Notes: generated by a model not told the origin, from the sequence alone. Positions 29,067-38,579 are shown, counted from the first letter of the stretch. The stretch is 64,000 nucleotides of DNA from Cellulomonas shaoxiangyii (GCF_004798685.1 NZ_CP039291.1:372001-436000), one strand, 5' to 3'. Numbers and translations are program-made.

Positions 29067-29376
29067 ACCGACCGGCACGGGCCGGGCCGCACGACGCCGT
29101 CGGAGGGGACGGCGCCGGACGGCCCGGCCCGTCGCCGTCCCGGTGGGCGCGCTCCCACCAGTTCCTCCCACTAATCGTTTCGCGACCTTCCCCGGTCCCG
29201 GCGCGCTCAGGAGAGTGAGCCCGGTACAGACCACGATCGCGGGCGCACCGAGGCGCCCGCCCCGTGCGTCCGTTTCTTCGTGCACCGCACCGGCGCGCGC
29301 ACCCGCGCCCGCCGGGACACCGGGGACCGCCCGCACCGACGCGCGCGCCCCGGACGCCGAGAAAGGTACGGAAACG
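29067..29376 (+). other. Leader and promoter region of the GH48 gene
   Basis: A non-coding stretch of about 310 bases. It holds the CelR-like operator (29144-29157), then a less GC-rich patch (CACTAATCGTTTCGCG, 29158-29183) where the promoter probably lies, then some 180 bases of GC-rich leader and a GAAAGGTACGG ribosome-binding region before the ATG. A frame is open through the leader, but it lacks a signal peptide and is not believed to be coding. Confidence 0.6.
29144..29157. promoter_or_regulatory. CelR/CebR-type operator upstream of GH48 cellulase
   Basis: TGGGCGCGCTCCCA differs at one base from TGGGAGCGCTCCCA, the 14-bp palindrome recognised by the LacI-family cellobiose repressors CelR/CebR in cellulolytic actinobacteria (from memory of the literature). 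It lies 220 bases before the GH48 start and just ahead of the likely promoter. Cellobiose-controlled repression is the expected role. Confidence 0.75.
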
Positions 29377-31920
29377 ATGTCCTCATCCACCCGACGGCGT
29401 GCCGTCAGGACGGCCTGGGCCGTCCTGACCGCCACGTCGCTCGTGGGCATCGCGGGCGTCCAGTCCGCGATCGCCCTCGCGGGGCCGACGGCGCAGAACG
29501 CGCCCGTCGCCGCGGCGGCCGCGCCGGCCGACTCCGAGTACGCCCAACGGTTCCTCGAGCAGTACGAGAAGATCAAGGACCCGGCCAACGGGTACTTCAG
29601 CCCGCAGGGCATCCCGTACCACGCGGTCGAGACCCTCATGGTCGAGGCGCCCGACTACGGCCACATGACGACGTCCGAGGCGTACAGCTACTGGCTGTGG
29701 CTCGAGGCGCTCTACGGCCAGGCCACCGGTGAGTGGGCCCCGCTGAACGAGGCGTGGGCCACCATGGAGACCTACATGATCCCGCAGGCTGCGGACCAGC
29801 CGACGAACTCGTTCTACAACCCGCAGAAGCCCGCCACGTACGCGGCGGAGTACAACCACCCGAGCGGCTACCCCTCGCAGCTCAACACGAGCGGCACGGT
29901 GGGTGTCGACCCGCTCGCCAACGAGCTGAAGTCGACCTACGGCACGTCGGACATCTACCAGATGCACTGGCTCGCGGACGTCGACAACGTCTACGGCTTC
30001 GGCAACGCGCCCGGCCCCGGCTGCCAGCTCGGCCCGGACCACGAGGGCGTCTCGCTCATCAACACGTTCCAGCGCGGCCCGCAGGAGTCGGTCTGGGAGA
30101 CCATCCCGCAGCCCACCTGCGACGACTTCACGTTCGGCGGGCGGAACGGCTTCCTCGACATCTTCACCGGTGACGCGTCGTACGCGAAGCAGTGGAAGTT
30201 CACGTCCGCGTCGGACGCCGACGCACGCGCCGTCGAGGCCGTCTACTGGGCCAACAAGTGGGCGACGGAGCAGGGCAAGGCGGCCGAGGTGGCCGGCACG
30301 GTGGCCAAGGCCGCCAAGCTCGGTGACTACCTGCGCTACACGCTGTTCGACAAGTACTTCAAGACGATCGGCTGCACCTCGCCGTCGTGCCCCGCGGGCA
30401 CCGGCCGCGACAGCGCGCACTACCTGCTGTCCTGGTACATGGCGTGGGGCGGCGCGACCGACGCGGCGGCCGGCTGGTCGTGGCGCATCAGCTCCTCGCA
30501 CGCGCACTTCGGGTACCAGAACCCGTTCGCGGCGTGGGCGCTGTCCAACGACGCGAAGCTGACGCCGAAGTCCCCGACCGCCAAGTCGGACTGGACGAAG
30601 GCCATGGACCGCCAGCTCGAGTTCTACACGTGGCTGCAGTCGAGCAACGGCCCGATCGCCGGTGGCGCCACCAACAGCTGGGACGGTGCGTACGCGCAGC
30701 CCCCGGCCGGCACCCCGACGTTCTACGGCATGGCCTACACCGAGGCGCCCGTGTACGTCGACCCACCGTCGAACCAGTGGTTCGGCATGCAGGCGTGGGG
30801 CGTGCAGCGCGTCGCGGAGCTCTACTACGAGACCGGCAACGCGAAGGCCAAGCGGGTCCTCGACAAGTGGGTCCCGTGGGTCGTCGCGAACATCAAGGTG
30901 AACGGCGCCGACTGGTCGGTGCCGAGCGAGCTCACGTGGTCCGGCAAGCCCGACACGTGGAACGCGGCGAACCCGGGCGCCAACGCGGGCCTCACCGTCA
31001 CGCTGAAGAGCTCGGGCCAGGACGTCGGCGTCGCCGGCGACACCGCCCGTGCGCTCCTCTTCTACGCCGCCCGCTCGGGCGACACCGCGTCGCGCGACAA
31101 GGCGAAGGCCCTGCTCGACGCCATCTGGGAGAACAACCAGGACGAGCTCGGTGTCGCGGCGCCGGAGACGCGCGGGGACTACCAGCGCTTCGACGACGCG
31201 TACGTGGCGAACGGCAACGGCGTGTACGTGCCGTCGTCCTTCTCGGGCACGATGCCGAACGGCGACGTCATCAAGCCGGGCGTCTCCTTCCTCGACATCC
31301 GGTCCTTCTACAAGCAGGACCCGCAGTGGTCGAAGGTGGAGACCGCGCTGCGCACGGGCGTGAACCCCACGTTCACGTACCACCGGTTCTGGTCGCAGAC
31401 GGCGATCGCCGGCGCACTGGCCGACTACGCCCGCCTGTTCGAGGGCGGCGGCCCGACGCCGACGCCCACCGTGACGCCGACGCCCACGGTCACGCCCACG
31501 CCGACGGTGACGCCGACGCCGACGGTCACGCCGACGCCGACGGTCACGCCGACGGTGACGCCGACCCCCACGGTCACGCCGACCCCGACGCGGAACCCGA
31601 CCGCGGCCTGCTCGGTCCGCTACACCAGCAACGAGTGGAACACGGGCTTCACCGCGTCGGTGCGCATCACCAACACCGGCACGACGGCCCTGTCCGGGTG
31701 GAACCTGCGGTTCGACCTGACGGGCGGTCAGCGGGTGCAGCAGGGCTGGAGCGCCCAGTGGGCGCAGTCCGGCCAGACCGTGACGGCGACGAACGCGGCG
31801 TGGAACGGCACGCTCGCGGCCGGCGCCTCGGTCGAGATCGGGTACAACGGCTCGCACACCGGCCAGAACCCGAGGCCGACCGCGTTCAGCCTGAACGGCT
31901 CCACCTGCACCACCGGCTGA
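29377..31920 (+). CDS. GH48 reducing-end cellobiohydrolase with CBM2
   Basis: An 847-residue secreted exocellulase that releases cellobiose from reducing ends and works together with endoglucanases. It has a signal peptide (1 to about 36) and a GH48 catalytic domain (about 52-690). The proton donor by comparison with Cel48F is E101 in HMTTSEA, with partner E90 in MVEAPDYG. A Thr-Pro-Val linker covers about 693-742, and a C-terminal CBM2 (about 744-845) carries [14 protein letters not shown] and [12 protein letters not shown], with the two cysteines near its ends. The ATG at 29377 gives the only sensible signal peptide. Single-gene unit, bounded by a CelR-like operator and a strong terminator. 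Confidence 0.96.
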   Translation: MSSSTRRRAVRTAWAVLTATSLVGIAGVQSAIALAGPTAQNAPVAAAAAPADSEYAQRFLEQYEKIKDPANGYFSPQGIPYHAVETLMVEAPDYGHMTTSEAYSYWLWLEALYGQATGEWAPLNEAWATMETYMIPQAADQPTNSFYNPQKPATYAAEYNHPSGYPSQLNTSGTVGVDPLANELKSTYGTSDIYQMHWLADVDNVYGFGNAPGPGCQLGPDHEGVSLINTFQRGPQESVWETIPQPTCDDFTFGGRNGFLDIFTGDASYAKQWKFTSASDADARAVEAVYWANKWATEQGKAAEVAGTVAKAAKLGDYLRYTLFDKYFKTIGCTSPSCPAGTGRDSAHYLLSWYMAWGGATDAAAGWSWRISSSHAHFGYQNPFAAWALSNDAKLTPKSPTAKSDWTKAMDRQLEFYTWLQSSNGPIAGGATNSWDGAYAQPPAGTPTFYGMAYTEAPVYVDPPSNQWFGMQAWGVQRVAELYYETGNAKAKRVLDKWVPWVVANIKVNGADWSVPSELTWSGKPDTWNAANPGANAGLTVTLKSSGQDVGVAGDTARALLFYAARSGDTASRDKAKALLDAIWENNQDELGVAAPETRGDYQRFDDAYVANGNGVYVPSSFSGTMPNGDVIKPGVSFLDIRSFYKQDPQWSKVETALRTGVNPTFTYHRFWSQTAIAGALADYARLFEGGGPTPTPTVTPTPTVTPTPTVTPTPTVTPTPTVTPTVTPTPTVTPTPTRNPTAACSVRYTSNEWNTGFTASVRITNTGTTALSGWNLRFDLTGGQRVQQGWSAQWAQSGQTVTATNAAWNGTLAAGASVEIGYNGSHTGQNPRPTAFSLNGSTCTTG

Positions 31921-31964
31921 CGCACGACCGCTGACCCCGCCGCGACCCCATGCGCGGCGGTGGC

Positions 31965-31999
31965 GAGGGCCGGTCCCGGGACTCCCGGGGCCGGCCCTC
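31965..31999 (+). terminator. Terminator of the GH48 gene
   Basis: A 16-bp stem (31965-31980 with 31984-31999, one G-T pair) with a three-base loop, 45 bases after the GH48 stop codon. Confidence 0.75.
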
Positions 32000-32036
32000 C
32001 GTCGTGTCCGCACGTCGGCAGGACGCACGAACGACG

Positions 32037-32070
32037 AAGCCCCCGGTCGGCATCTGCCGACCGGGGGCTT
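32037..32070 (-). terminator. Terminator of tRNA-Pro
   Basis: AAGCCCCCGGTCGGC (32037-32051) pairs perfectly over 15 bp with 32056-32070 around ATCT. On the minus strand it begins 11 bases after the tRNA 3' end. Confidence 0.85.
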
Positions 32071-32080
32071 CCTCGCACTG

Positions 32081-32154
<74 letters not shown>

Positions 32155-32394
32155 TGGAGCCCCATGAGAATAGCGGACGTTCGGGGCGGGAGTGAAACCG
32201 GCCTCGGGCGGGCGCGGGAGGGGCGTGTCGACTCGCGTGTCGTCCCCGGAACCGGTGTCCTCCCGCGGGCGTACGCACGCCGTGCGCACACCCCCGGGAC
32301 GAGGTCCCGGCCGCGGCCGACGCACCCCGGTGACACGCCGACCGACGCGGCGCCCGGGCGACGACGAACGCTCTCGTGGGCGCCGGCCGCGACG

Positions 32395-33366
32395 TCAGGC
32401 GGCGACGAGCGTCAGCAGCGTCGCCTCCGGCCGGCACGCGAACCGCACCGGTGCGTACGGCGACGTGCCCAGGCCGGCCGACACGTGCAACCACGCCGAC
32501 CCGGCGCCGCCCGCCCGGTCGGGGCGCGCCCCCGGCCAGCCGTGCAGGCCCTTGGCGCGCCCGGTGTCGAGGTCGCAGTTCGTCGTCAGCGCGCCCCACA
32601 GCGGCACGGTGAGCTGCCCGCCGTGGGTGTGCCCGGCGATCATCAGGTCGACGCCGTCGGCGTGCATCGCGTCCAGCACCCGGCGGTAGGGCGCGTGCGT
32701 GACGCCGACGTGCAGGTCGATGTCCGGTGCGTCCCGGCGGTCGCTGCGCGCCCGCGCGTCGTCGGGTCCGCCCGCCGCCGGGAAGCGGTCCTGCTCGAGG
32801 TGGGCGTCGTCGGTGCCGACGAGCGACAGCCGGCGGCCGTCGACCTCGAGAGCGTCGCGGCGGTTGGACAGGTCCGTCCACCCGGCCGACGTCAGCCGGG
32901 CGACGAGCTCGCGCCACGGCAGCTCCACGGGCGGGCGGGCCGGCGCGCGGCGCGCGTCCGGGAGCAGGTACCGCGCCGGGTTCTTCGGCATCGGGGCGAC
33001 GTAGTCGTTCGACCCGAGCACGAACGCCCCGGGCAGGGCCAGCAGCGGCTCGAGCGCCCGCAGCAGGGCCGGCATGGAGTCGCGGTGCGCCCAGTTGTCC
33101 CCGGTGTCGACGACGAGGTGCGGGTCGAGCGTCGCGAGGTCGCGGACCCAGTCGACCTTGCGCCGCTGACCGGGGGTCAGGTGCAGGTCCGACACGTGCA
33201 GGACGCGCAGCGGGGCCTGACCGGCCGGCAGCACCGGGACGGTCACCTCGCGCAAGGCGTACCAGCGCGCCTCCACGAGCGACCAGGTGACACCGGCGCC
33301 GCCGGCGAGCGCGAGCCCGCCGACGGTGCGCAGGGCAGGGCGGAGCGCGGTGAGCGAGGGGTGCAC
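32395..33366 (-). CDS. Metallophosphoesterase
   Basis: A 323-residue calcineurin-like phosphoesterase with an N-terminal hydrophobic segment (LRTVGGLALAGGAGVTWSLV). The metal-binding motifs run in order: HVSDLH, DTGDNW, GSNDY (the GN[HD]-type position), THAPYRR and the C-terminal AGHTHGGQL. It lies three bases downstream of the class A PBP gene and on the same strand. The same pairing exists next to ponA2 in Mycobacterium (Rv3683 area, from memory), which suggests a cell-envelope role. Substrate unknown. Confidence 0.92.
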   Translation of the reverse strand: MHPSLTALRPALRTVGGLALAGGAGVTWSLVEARWYALREVTVPVLPAGQAPLRVLHVSDLHLTPGQRRKVDWVRDLATLDPHLVVDTGDNWAHRDSMPALLRALEPLLALPGAFVLGSNDYVAPMPKNPARYLLPDARRAPARPPVELPWRELVARLTSAGWTDLSNRRDALEVDGRRLSLVGTDDAHLEQDRFPAAGGPDDARARSDRRDAPDIDLHVGVTHAPYRRVLDAMHADGVDLMIAGHTHGGQLTVPLWGALTTNCDLDTGRAKGLHGWPGARPDRAGGAGSAWLHVSAGLGTSPYAPVRFACRPEATLLTLVAA

Positions 33367-33369
33367 GCG

Positions 33370-35946
33370 TCAGCCGTTGCCGCGGCCGGCGTTGCCGCCC
33401 TGGCCGCCGCCCTGCCCGCCACCCTGGCCACCGCCCTGGCCGCCGCCTTGCCCGCCGCCCGGGCCGCCGCCCTGCCCGCCGCCCGGGCCGCCACCCTGCC
33501 CGCCGCCCGGGAAGCCGGGCTGGACCTGGTTCGGGTCGGGTGCGGGAGGCTGCCCGTTGGACAGCCGCAGGGTGATGGTGGCACCGCGCGACGCCGTGCC
33601 GGCGGGCGACTGGTCGGCGACGGTGCCCGCGGGCACCGGGGACGCCACCTGCTCGTTCGAGACCGTCACGCGGAAGCCCGCACGCTCGAGCCTGCTGCGC
33701 GCGTCCTGCTCGGTGAGGCCGACCACGGACGGCACGTCGCGGCGCTCGCCGAACACCTGACGGTCGTTGGGCGAGACGAACCCGGGCACCTCGACGCCGC
33801 TGAGCGTGCTGTCCATGTACCGCTTCCACGTCGGCGCCGCGATGGACGAGCCGTACGGGCCGCGGGTGTACTTCTTGCCGTTGATGACCAGGCCGCCCAT
33901 CGAGCGCATCCCGTCGCTGTGGCCGACCCACACGACGGTGGCGCGCAGCGGGTTGTAGCCCGCGAACCAGTTGTTCTCGTTGTTCGAGGTCGTGCCGGTC
34001 TTGCCCGCGGCCGTGTAGGACGGCTTGCCGACGCTGATCGCCGTGCCGGTCCACACGTTGCTCAGGGCGAAGTTCATCGCCGCGGCGATCTGGGGCTCGA
34101 CGGCACCCTGGCGGCAGTCGGCGGACGGGACCGGCAGCTCCTCGCCGGCGGGGTTCTGGACGGACGTGATCGCGATCGGCTTGCAGTAGGTGCCGCCCGA
34201 GGCGAACGTCGCGTACGCCGCCGCCATCTGCAGCGGAGACGTGGACTGCGAACCGAGGACGTTCGCCGGGGTCGCCGTGAACGGTGCGTTCATGGGGGTG
34301 CCCCACGACGGGTCGATCGCGTTCGGGTCTCCGGCCTGCGTCACGCCGAGCTCGGCGGCCCCGCGCATGATGTCGCAGAGGTTGAGCTCCTTGGCCATGG
34401 CCATGTACGCCGAGTTGACCGAGTTCCGCGTGGCGTCCAGGACGGACTGCGGGATCGCGCGCCCGCCCTCGGAGTTCGCGAACGGGTAGTCGCCCACGAG
34501 CCGGATGCAGTTGGGGAACTCGCGCTGGTCGTACTTCATCCGGGTCCCGTTGACCGTCTCGTTCAGCGCGTGCCCCTTGCGCAGCCACTCGAGCAGCGTG
34601 AAGACCTTGAACGTCGACCCGGGGGAGAAGCCCGACGATCCGCCGTACTCGAACGACGCGTTGTAGTTGACGGCCGTCTCCTGCGCCGGGCGGTCCTTCA
34701 GGTTCGAGTAGATGCGGTTCTGCGCCATCGCGAGGATCTTGCCGGTGCCCGGCTCGACCGTGACGATCGAGGAGGCGATGCCGGACGAGTCGTCGACCGG
34801 GACGCCGGCCTTCACCTCGGCGTCGGCGATGGCCTGCTCGCCGGGCAGCAGCGTCGTCGTGATCCGCAGGCCCCCGCGGTACAGCAGGTTGAGCCGGTCC
34901 TGCCGGGTCGGGCCGAACGCGGGGTCGTTGATGATCACCTTCGTGACGTAGTCGCAGAAGAAGCCGGAGCCCGCGACGACGTCACCGGCGGCCATGCACC
35001 CCTGCTTGAGCGGCTGCGGGCGCAGCGTGTCGGCGATGGGCGTCGCGACCCCCGCGGCGAGCTCCTCCTGGGTGATGTACTTCTCGCGCGCCATGTCACG
35101 CAGCACCTGGTCACGCCGCTTCTGCGACTTCTCCAGCCGCGCGGCGCGCTCCTCCTCGGTCTGCTCCGCGGGACCGACCGGGTCGAGCGCCGACGGGCTC
35201 TGCGTGATGCCGGCGATGGTCGCGGCCTCGAGGTAGGTCAGGTCCTTGGCCGGCTTGCTGAAGTAGTACTGCGCGGCCGACTCGACGCCGTACACGGAGG
35301 CACCGAACGGCGCGATGTTCAGGTAGCTCTCGAGGATCTCGTCCTTCGACATGGACTTCTCGAGCGTGATCGCGATCTTCGCCTCGCGGATCTTGCGGGC
35401 GACGCCCTCGGCGCCCTCGCTCTCCCGCGCGGCGTCGATGAGCGCGAGGCGCTCCGCCTCCGACCCGGCCTGCTCGGCGGCGTCGACGAAGACGTTCTTG
35501 ACGTACTGCTGCGTCAGGGTGGACGCACCCTGCGTGTCGCCCATGAGGGTCGCGACCGCAGCGCGCGCCATGCTGGGGACGTCGACGCCCGAGTGCTCGT
35601 AGAAGCGCCGGTCCTCGACCGCGATGACCGCCTGCTGCATGATCGGCGCCATCTCCGCGAGCGGCACGATCACCCGGTTCTGCACGTAGAACGTCGCGAG
35701 CAGCGTGCCGTCGGCGGCGAGGATCTCCGACTTCTCGGGCAGGTCGCGCTGCTCGAGCTGGCTCGGCAGCTCCTCGAACGCCGTGACGGACAGGTCGGTC
35801 GCGCCGTTGGTCACGGCCACGGCCGGCAGCAGCATGCCGGCGGCCAGCACCCCGCCCACGACGGCGACGAGGCAGAAGGAGACGAGCAGTGCCAGCGCCT
35901 GCACGGCGCTGACGCTGCGTCCGCGGGCGCGGGCAGGGGTCGGCAT
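33370..35946 (-). CDS. Class A penicillin-binding protein (PonA2-like) with PASTA domain
   Basis: An 858-residue bifunctional peptidoglycan synthase. One N-terminal span (VSAVQALALLVSFCLVAVVG) is followed by the glycosyltransferase domain, with the catalytic glutamate in AVEDRRFYEHSGVD and GASTLTQQYVKN. The transpeptidase domain has SxxK in GSTFKVF, SxN in NSVNSAY and KTG in AAGKTGTTSNN. A PASTA domain follows (VPSVVGLTEQDARSRLERAG). The extreme C-terminus is a glycine-rich tail of GGGQ and GGGP repeats over about 45 residues. ATG 35946 fits the span. Divergent from the WhiB-family gene, as for ponA2/whiB4 in mycobacteria. Confidence 0.95.
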   Translation of the reverse strand: MPTPARARGRSVSAVQALALLVSFCLVAVVGGVLAAGMLLPAVAVTNGATDLSVTAFEELPSQLEQRDLPEKSEILAADGTLLATFYVQNRVIVPLAEMAPIMQQAVIAVEDRRFYEHSGVDVPSMARAAVATLMGDTQGASTLTQQYVKNVFVDAAEQAGSEAERLALIDAARESEGAEGVARKIREAKIAITLEKSMSKDEILESYLNIAPFGASVYGVESAAQYYFSKPAKDLTYLEAATIAGITQSPSALDPVGPAEQTEEERAARLEKSQKRRDQVLRDMAREKYITQEELAAGVATPIADTLRPQPLKQGCMAAGDVVAGSGFFCDYVTKVIINDPAFGPTRQDRLNLLYRGGLRITTTLLPGEQAIADAEVKAGVPVDDSSGIASSIVTVEPGTGKILAMAQNRIYSNLKDRPAQETAVNYNASFEYGGSSGFSPGSTFKVFTLLEWLRKGHALNETVNGTRMKYDQREFPNCIRLVGDYPFANSEGGRAIPQSVLDATRNSVNSAYMAMAKELNLCDIMRGAAELGVTQAGDPNAIDPSWGTPMNAPFTATPANVLGSQSTSPLQMAAAYATFASGGTYCKPIAITSVQNPAGEELPVPSADCRQGAVEPQIAAAMNFALSNVWTGTAISVGKPSYTAAGKTGTTSNNENNWFAGYNPLRATVVWVGHSDGMRSMGGLVINGKKYTRGPYGSSIAAPTWKRYMDSTLSGVEVPGFVSPNDRQVFGERRDVPSVVGLTEQDARSRLERAGFRVTVSNEQVASPVPAGTVADQSPAGTASRGATITLRLSNGQPPAPDPNQVQPGFPGGGQGGGPGGGQGGGPGGGQGGGQGGGQGGGQGGGQGGNAGRGNG

Positions 35947-36134
35947 ACCCGTGAGGGTACCGGCGGGCGCTGACGCGCGGGGGTGGCGCTCGCCACCCCC
36001 GCGCCTCCTCCACGCGACCTGCACAGCCCGACGCGCGGACTGCGCCGGGTGGCGGAAACCGGCGGGCGGGTCTATACGGGCGCCTGCTGACCCGCTAGCG
36101 TCCCCGGTGCTATCGGCAGGGACGGAGGTCACAG

Positions 36135-36446
36135 GTGACGGTGCTCGAGGTGGACGGCCACTGGACCGCGCGCGCAGCGTGCGGGTCCAACAATCTGGCG
36201 CCCGACGCGCTCTTCGTCGAGGGCTCGGCGCAGCGGGACGCCCGCAGCGTGTGCGTGGGCTGCCCCGTGCGCCTGGACTGCCTGGCGGACGCGCTCGACA
36301 GCCGCGCCGACTTCGGCGTGTGGGGCGGCATGACGGAGCGCGAGCGGCGGGCGCTCCTGCGCCGGCGTCCCGACGTGGTGTCGTGGCGCAACGAGCTCGT
36401 CGGCTCGGACATGTCGCTGGCGTCGCTGTCGTCCGCGCGTGTGTGA
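36135..36446 (+). CDS. wblA: WhiB-family iron-sulfur regulator (WblA/WhiB4-like)
   Basis: A 103-residue redox-sensing regulator. The four cluster cysteines are C16, C40, C43 and C49 (ACGSN and CVGCPVRLDC), followed by the Wbl turn GVWGGMTERERRALLRR. GTG 36135 gives the standard length. Its position divergent to the PASTA PBP, with RidA, Crp and Nth genes following, is that of whiB4 in Mycobacterium and wblA in Streptomyces. The symbol rests on this synteny rather than on sequence alone. Likely role: oxidative stress and developmental control. Confidence 0.9.
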   Translation: MTVLEVDGHWTARAACGSNNLAPDALFVEGSAQRDARSVCVGCPVRLDCLADALDSRADFGVWGGMTERERRALLRRRPDVVSWRNELVGSDMSLASLSSARV

Positions 36447-36455
36447 GCGCTCCCA
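36442..36455. promoter_or_regulatory. Second near-match to the CelR palindrome, after wblA
   Basis: TGTGAGCGCTCCCA has 13 of 14 bases in common with TGGGAGCGCTCCCA. It overlaps the wblA stop codon and lies 56 bases before the small DUF4177 gene. A GAGCGCTCCC core also occurs inside crp near 37853, so chance is a real possibility in such GC-rich DNA. Confidence 0.3.
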
Positions 36456-36510
36456 CCAGGGACGCGGCAGCCGACGTCGGCGGGCGGGCGCCCGCCACTA
36501 GGGTGGGCCC

Positions 36511-36666
36511 ATGGCCACCCAGTGGGAGTACGCGACCGTTCCGCTCATCATCCACGCCACCAAGGCGATCCTCGACCAGTGGGGGTCCGACGGGTGGGAG
36601 CTCGTGACGGTCATCCAGGGCCCGGACGCGGGGCTCGTCGCCTACCTCAAGCGGCCGAAGCCGTGA
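36511..36666 (+). CDS. Small DUF4177-like protein
   Basis: A 51-residue protein beginning MATQWEYATVPLIIHATKA, with the DQWGSDGWELVTVI core and a C-terminal YLKRPKP. This is the WEY...DGWELV pattern of DUF4177. It starts 64 bases after wblA and overlaps the RidA gene by four bases (GTGA). A similar tiny gene precedes the RidA gene in mycobacteria. Function unknown. Confidence 0.88.
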   Translation: MATQWEYATVPLIIHATKAILDQWGSDGWELVTVIQGPDAGLVAYLKRPKP

Positions 36667-37160
36667 GCGGTGCCGCGCGGGTCGGTACCCGGCTCTCCGA
36701 GCTCGGCCTGACCCTGCCCGGCGTCGCGGCGCCCCTGGCGGCGTACGTGCCCGCCGTGCGCGACGGCCGGCACGTGTGGACCTCGGGGCAGCTGCCCTTC
36801 GTCGACGGCGCGCTCCCGGCCACGGGCAAGGTCGGCGGCGACGTCACGCCGGAGGACGCGGCCGACCTGGCGCGCGTCGCGGCGCTCAACGCCCTCGCGG
36901 CCGTGGGCGCCCTGCTCGCCCAGGAGGACGGGACCGACCCGGTGACGGCGCTCGACCGCATCCGGCGGGTCGTCAAGCTCGTCGGCTTCGTCGCGAGCGA
37001 CCCCGCGTTCAGCGGGCAGCCGGCCGTGGTCAACGGCGCGAGCCTGCTGCTGCACGAGCTGCTCGGCGAGGCCGGCGTGCACGCGCGGTCCGCGGTGGGC
37101 GTCGCGGTGCTGCCGATGGACTCCCCGGTCGAGCTCGAGATCGTCGTCGCGGTCGACTGA
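36663..37160 (+). CDS. RidA (YjgF/YER057c/UK114) family protein
   Basis: A 165-residue member of the reactive-intermediate deaminase family, which hydrolyse enamine/imine intermediates from PLP enzymes. YVPAVRDGRHVWTSGQLPF carries the family entry strand. The middle (AADLARVAALNALAAVGALL) and the end (ARSAVGVAVLPMDSPVELEI) match the trimeric fold. The canonical arginine region reads ARSAVGVAVL. Compared with the 130-residue archetype it belongs to the longer YjgF-like group common in actinobacteria. Coupled to the DUF4177 gene by a four-base overlap. Confidence 0.9.
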   Translation: MSGAARVGTRLSELGLTLPGVAAPLAAYVPAVRDGRHVWTSGQLPFVDGALPATGKVGGDVTPEDAADLARVAALNALAAVGALLAQEDGTDPVTALDRIRRVVKLVGFVASDPAFSGQPAVVNGASLLLHELLGEAGVHARSAVGVAVLPMDSPVELEIVVAVD

Positions 37161-37187
37161 CCCCGGCGCGCCGACGGCACGCCGGGG
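37161..37187. terminator. Hairpin between RidA and crp
   Basis: CCCCGGCG (37161-37168) pairs with CGCCGGGG (37180-37187), directly after the RidA stop, between convergent genes. Confidence 0.65.
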
Positions 37188-37242
37188 CGGACGGGCACGC
37201 GGTGGCACGCCGGTGCACACGGGCACCCCGCGTGCGGACCCG

Positions 37243-37920
37243 TCAGCGGGCGCGGCGCTCGAGCCGGTCGACGTCCAGCAGCACGACCGCACGGCCCTCG
37301 CGGCGGACCCAGCCGCGCGCGGCGAAGTCGGCGAGCGCCTTGTTCACGGTCTCGCGCGACGCGCCGACGAGCTGCGCCAGCTCCTCCTGCGTCAGGTCGT
37401 GGGCGACCCGGATGCCCTCGTCGACCTCCTGCCCGAAGCGGGTCGACAGGTCGAGCAGGGCCTTGGCCACGCGTCCCGGCACGTCGGAGAACACCAGGTC
37501 GGCGAGCGCCTCGTTGGTGCGGCGCAGCCGGCGGGCCAGCGCCTGCAGCAGGTGCTCGGCGACCGTCGGCTTGTCCTCGAGCCAGCGGATCAGGTCCGGG
37601 TGGCCGAGCTCGAGCACGACGGCGTCGGCGACCACGGTCGCCGTCGCGGTGCGCGGGCCCGGGTCGAACAGGGACAGCTCGCCGAACATCTCGCCCGGGC
37701 CGAGCACGGCGAGCAGGTTCTCGCGGCCGTCGTTCGAGCGGCGGCCGAGCTTGATCTTGCCCTCGCGCACGACGTAGAGGCGGTCACCCGGCTCGCCCTC
37801 ATGGAACAGGACGTCGCCCCGACCGGCATCGATCTCCTTCATCGACGCGATGAGCGCTCCCGACGACTCCGCGTCCAGACCCGCGAACAGCGGGGCCGTC
37901 AGCACGATGTCATCCGCCAC
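37243..37920 (-). CDS. crp: Crp/Fnr family transcriptional regulator (Crp/GlxR-like)
   Basis: A 225-residue global regulator. The cyclic-nucleotide fold has GDVLFHEGEPGDRLYVVREG and GEMFGELSLFDPGPRTATATV, the cAMP phosphate-binding cassette with its E and R. The C-terminal helix-turn-helix is LTQEELAQLVGASRETVNKAL. GTG 37920 gives the family length. The gene location between RidA and nth is the conserved place of crp in Mycobacterium (Rv3676) and Streptomyces. Expected to respond to cAMP and control many carbon and stress genes. Confidence 0.95.
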   Translation of the reverse strand: MADDIVLTAPLFAGLDAESSGALIASMKEIDAGRGDVLFHEGEPGDRLYVVREGKIKLGRRSNDGRENLLAVLGPGEMFGELSLFDPGPRTATATVVADAVVLELGHPDLIRWLEDKPTVAEHLLQALARRLRRTNEALADLVFSDVPGRVAKALLDLSTRFGQEVDEGIRVAHDLTQEELAQLVGASRETVNKALADFAARGWVRREGRAVVLLDVDRLERRAR

Positions 37921-38159
37921 AGCGGCACCTTCTCTCTCCCGGACCTTGCCGGCCTTGCGTCCCGCACCCTCGGCAGCACGGTGTGGTCGACCGCGCGGCG
38001 ACGCCCGCGGAGTGCGCGGGACGGCGCGGCGGGGGCGGTGCGTGCGGTCGTGCCCGCCCCTGCTGTCACATGTCAGTCTGCCGCATCGCACGCGGGTCGC
38101 GCGTCGGGCGCCCGTGCGCACGCGCAGCGGCGGCCCGGTGGGACTGCCCGCCGGGCGGC

Positions 38160-38579
38160 TCAGCCGCGACCGGTGGTGCGCGCCAGGAGGCCGGCGACGG
38201 CCCCCGGGTCACGCGCGAGGCGCTCCACGAGGCGGTCCGTCACGCGGTGCAGCGCCTGCTCGACGCCGTCCTCGTAGCGCGCGAGGCGCGCGTCGAGGTC
38301 GCGCAGGGCCGGCAGCACGCCGACCTCGCGCACGGCGGCGGTGCCCTCCAGCGCCCCTGCCAGCGCGGCCGGCGGCGGCGCCTCGAGAACCACGTCGACC
38401 GGGAGCACGGACGCCATGCCGGCGCCGAGGTCCTCGGGCCGCGCGGCGCTCGCCACCACCAGGTCCATGCGGGCACGCACGACGCGGCGCCACCGCCCGA
38501 CGCGGGCCTGCTCGGCCCGCAGCGCGCGCCGTTCCTGGCGGAGCTCGTCCAGCGGGTGCCCGAGGGCCGACGACGTCAC
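38160..38579 (-). CDS. Coiled-coil protein resembling RsiG
   Basis: A 139-residue helical protein. LDELRQERRALRAEQARVGR followed by WRRVVRARMDLVVA and a C-terminal helix LRDLDARLARYEDGVEQALH recall the two antiparallel helices and middle loop of RsiG, the c-di-GMP-dependent anti-sigma factor of Streptomyces. The E-x3-S-x2-R-x3-Q-x3-D ligand motif of RsiG is not clearly present. The match is by eye and only moderate. Start uncertain: GTG 38579 is used, and GTG 38627 would add 16 residues. Divergent from nth. Confidence 0.6.
   Translation of the reverse strand: MTSSALGHPLDELRQERRALRAEQARVGRWRRVVRARMDLVVASAARPEDLGAGMASVLPVDVVLEAPPPAALAGALEGTAAVREVGVLPALRDLDARLARYEDGVEQALHRVTDRLVERLARDPGAVAGLLARTTGRG

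Noticed and set aside
33370..33540. Glycine-rich PBP tail as a separate gene or mini-satellite
   Set aside because: It is in frame with the PBP and follows the PASTA domain. Glycine/glutamine-rich tails are common in these proteins.
37921..38159. Crp-binding site (TGTGA-N6-TCACA) in front of crp
   Set aside because: Only one half (TGTGACAG on the minus strand near 38068) is found; the second half is missing at the right spacing.
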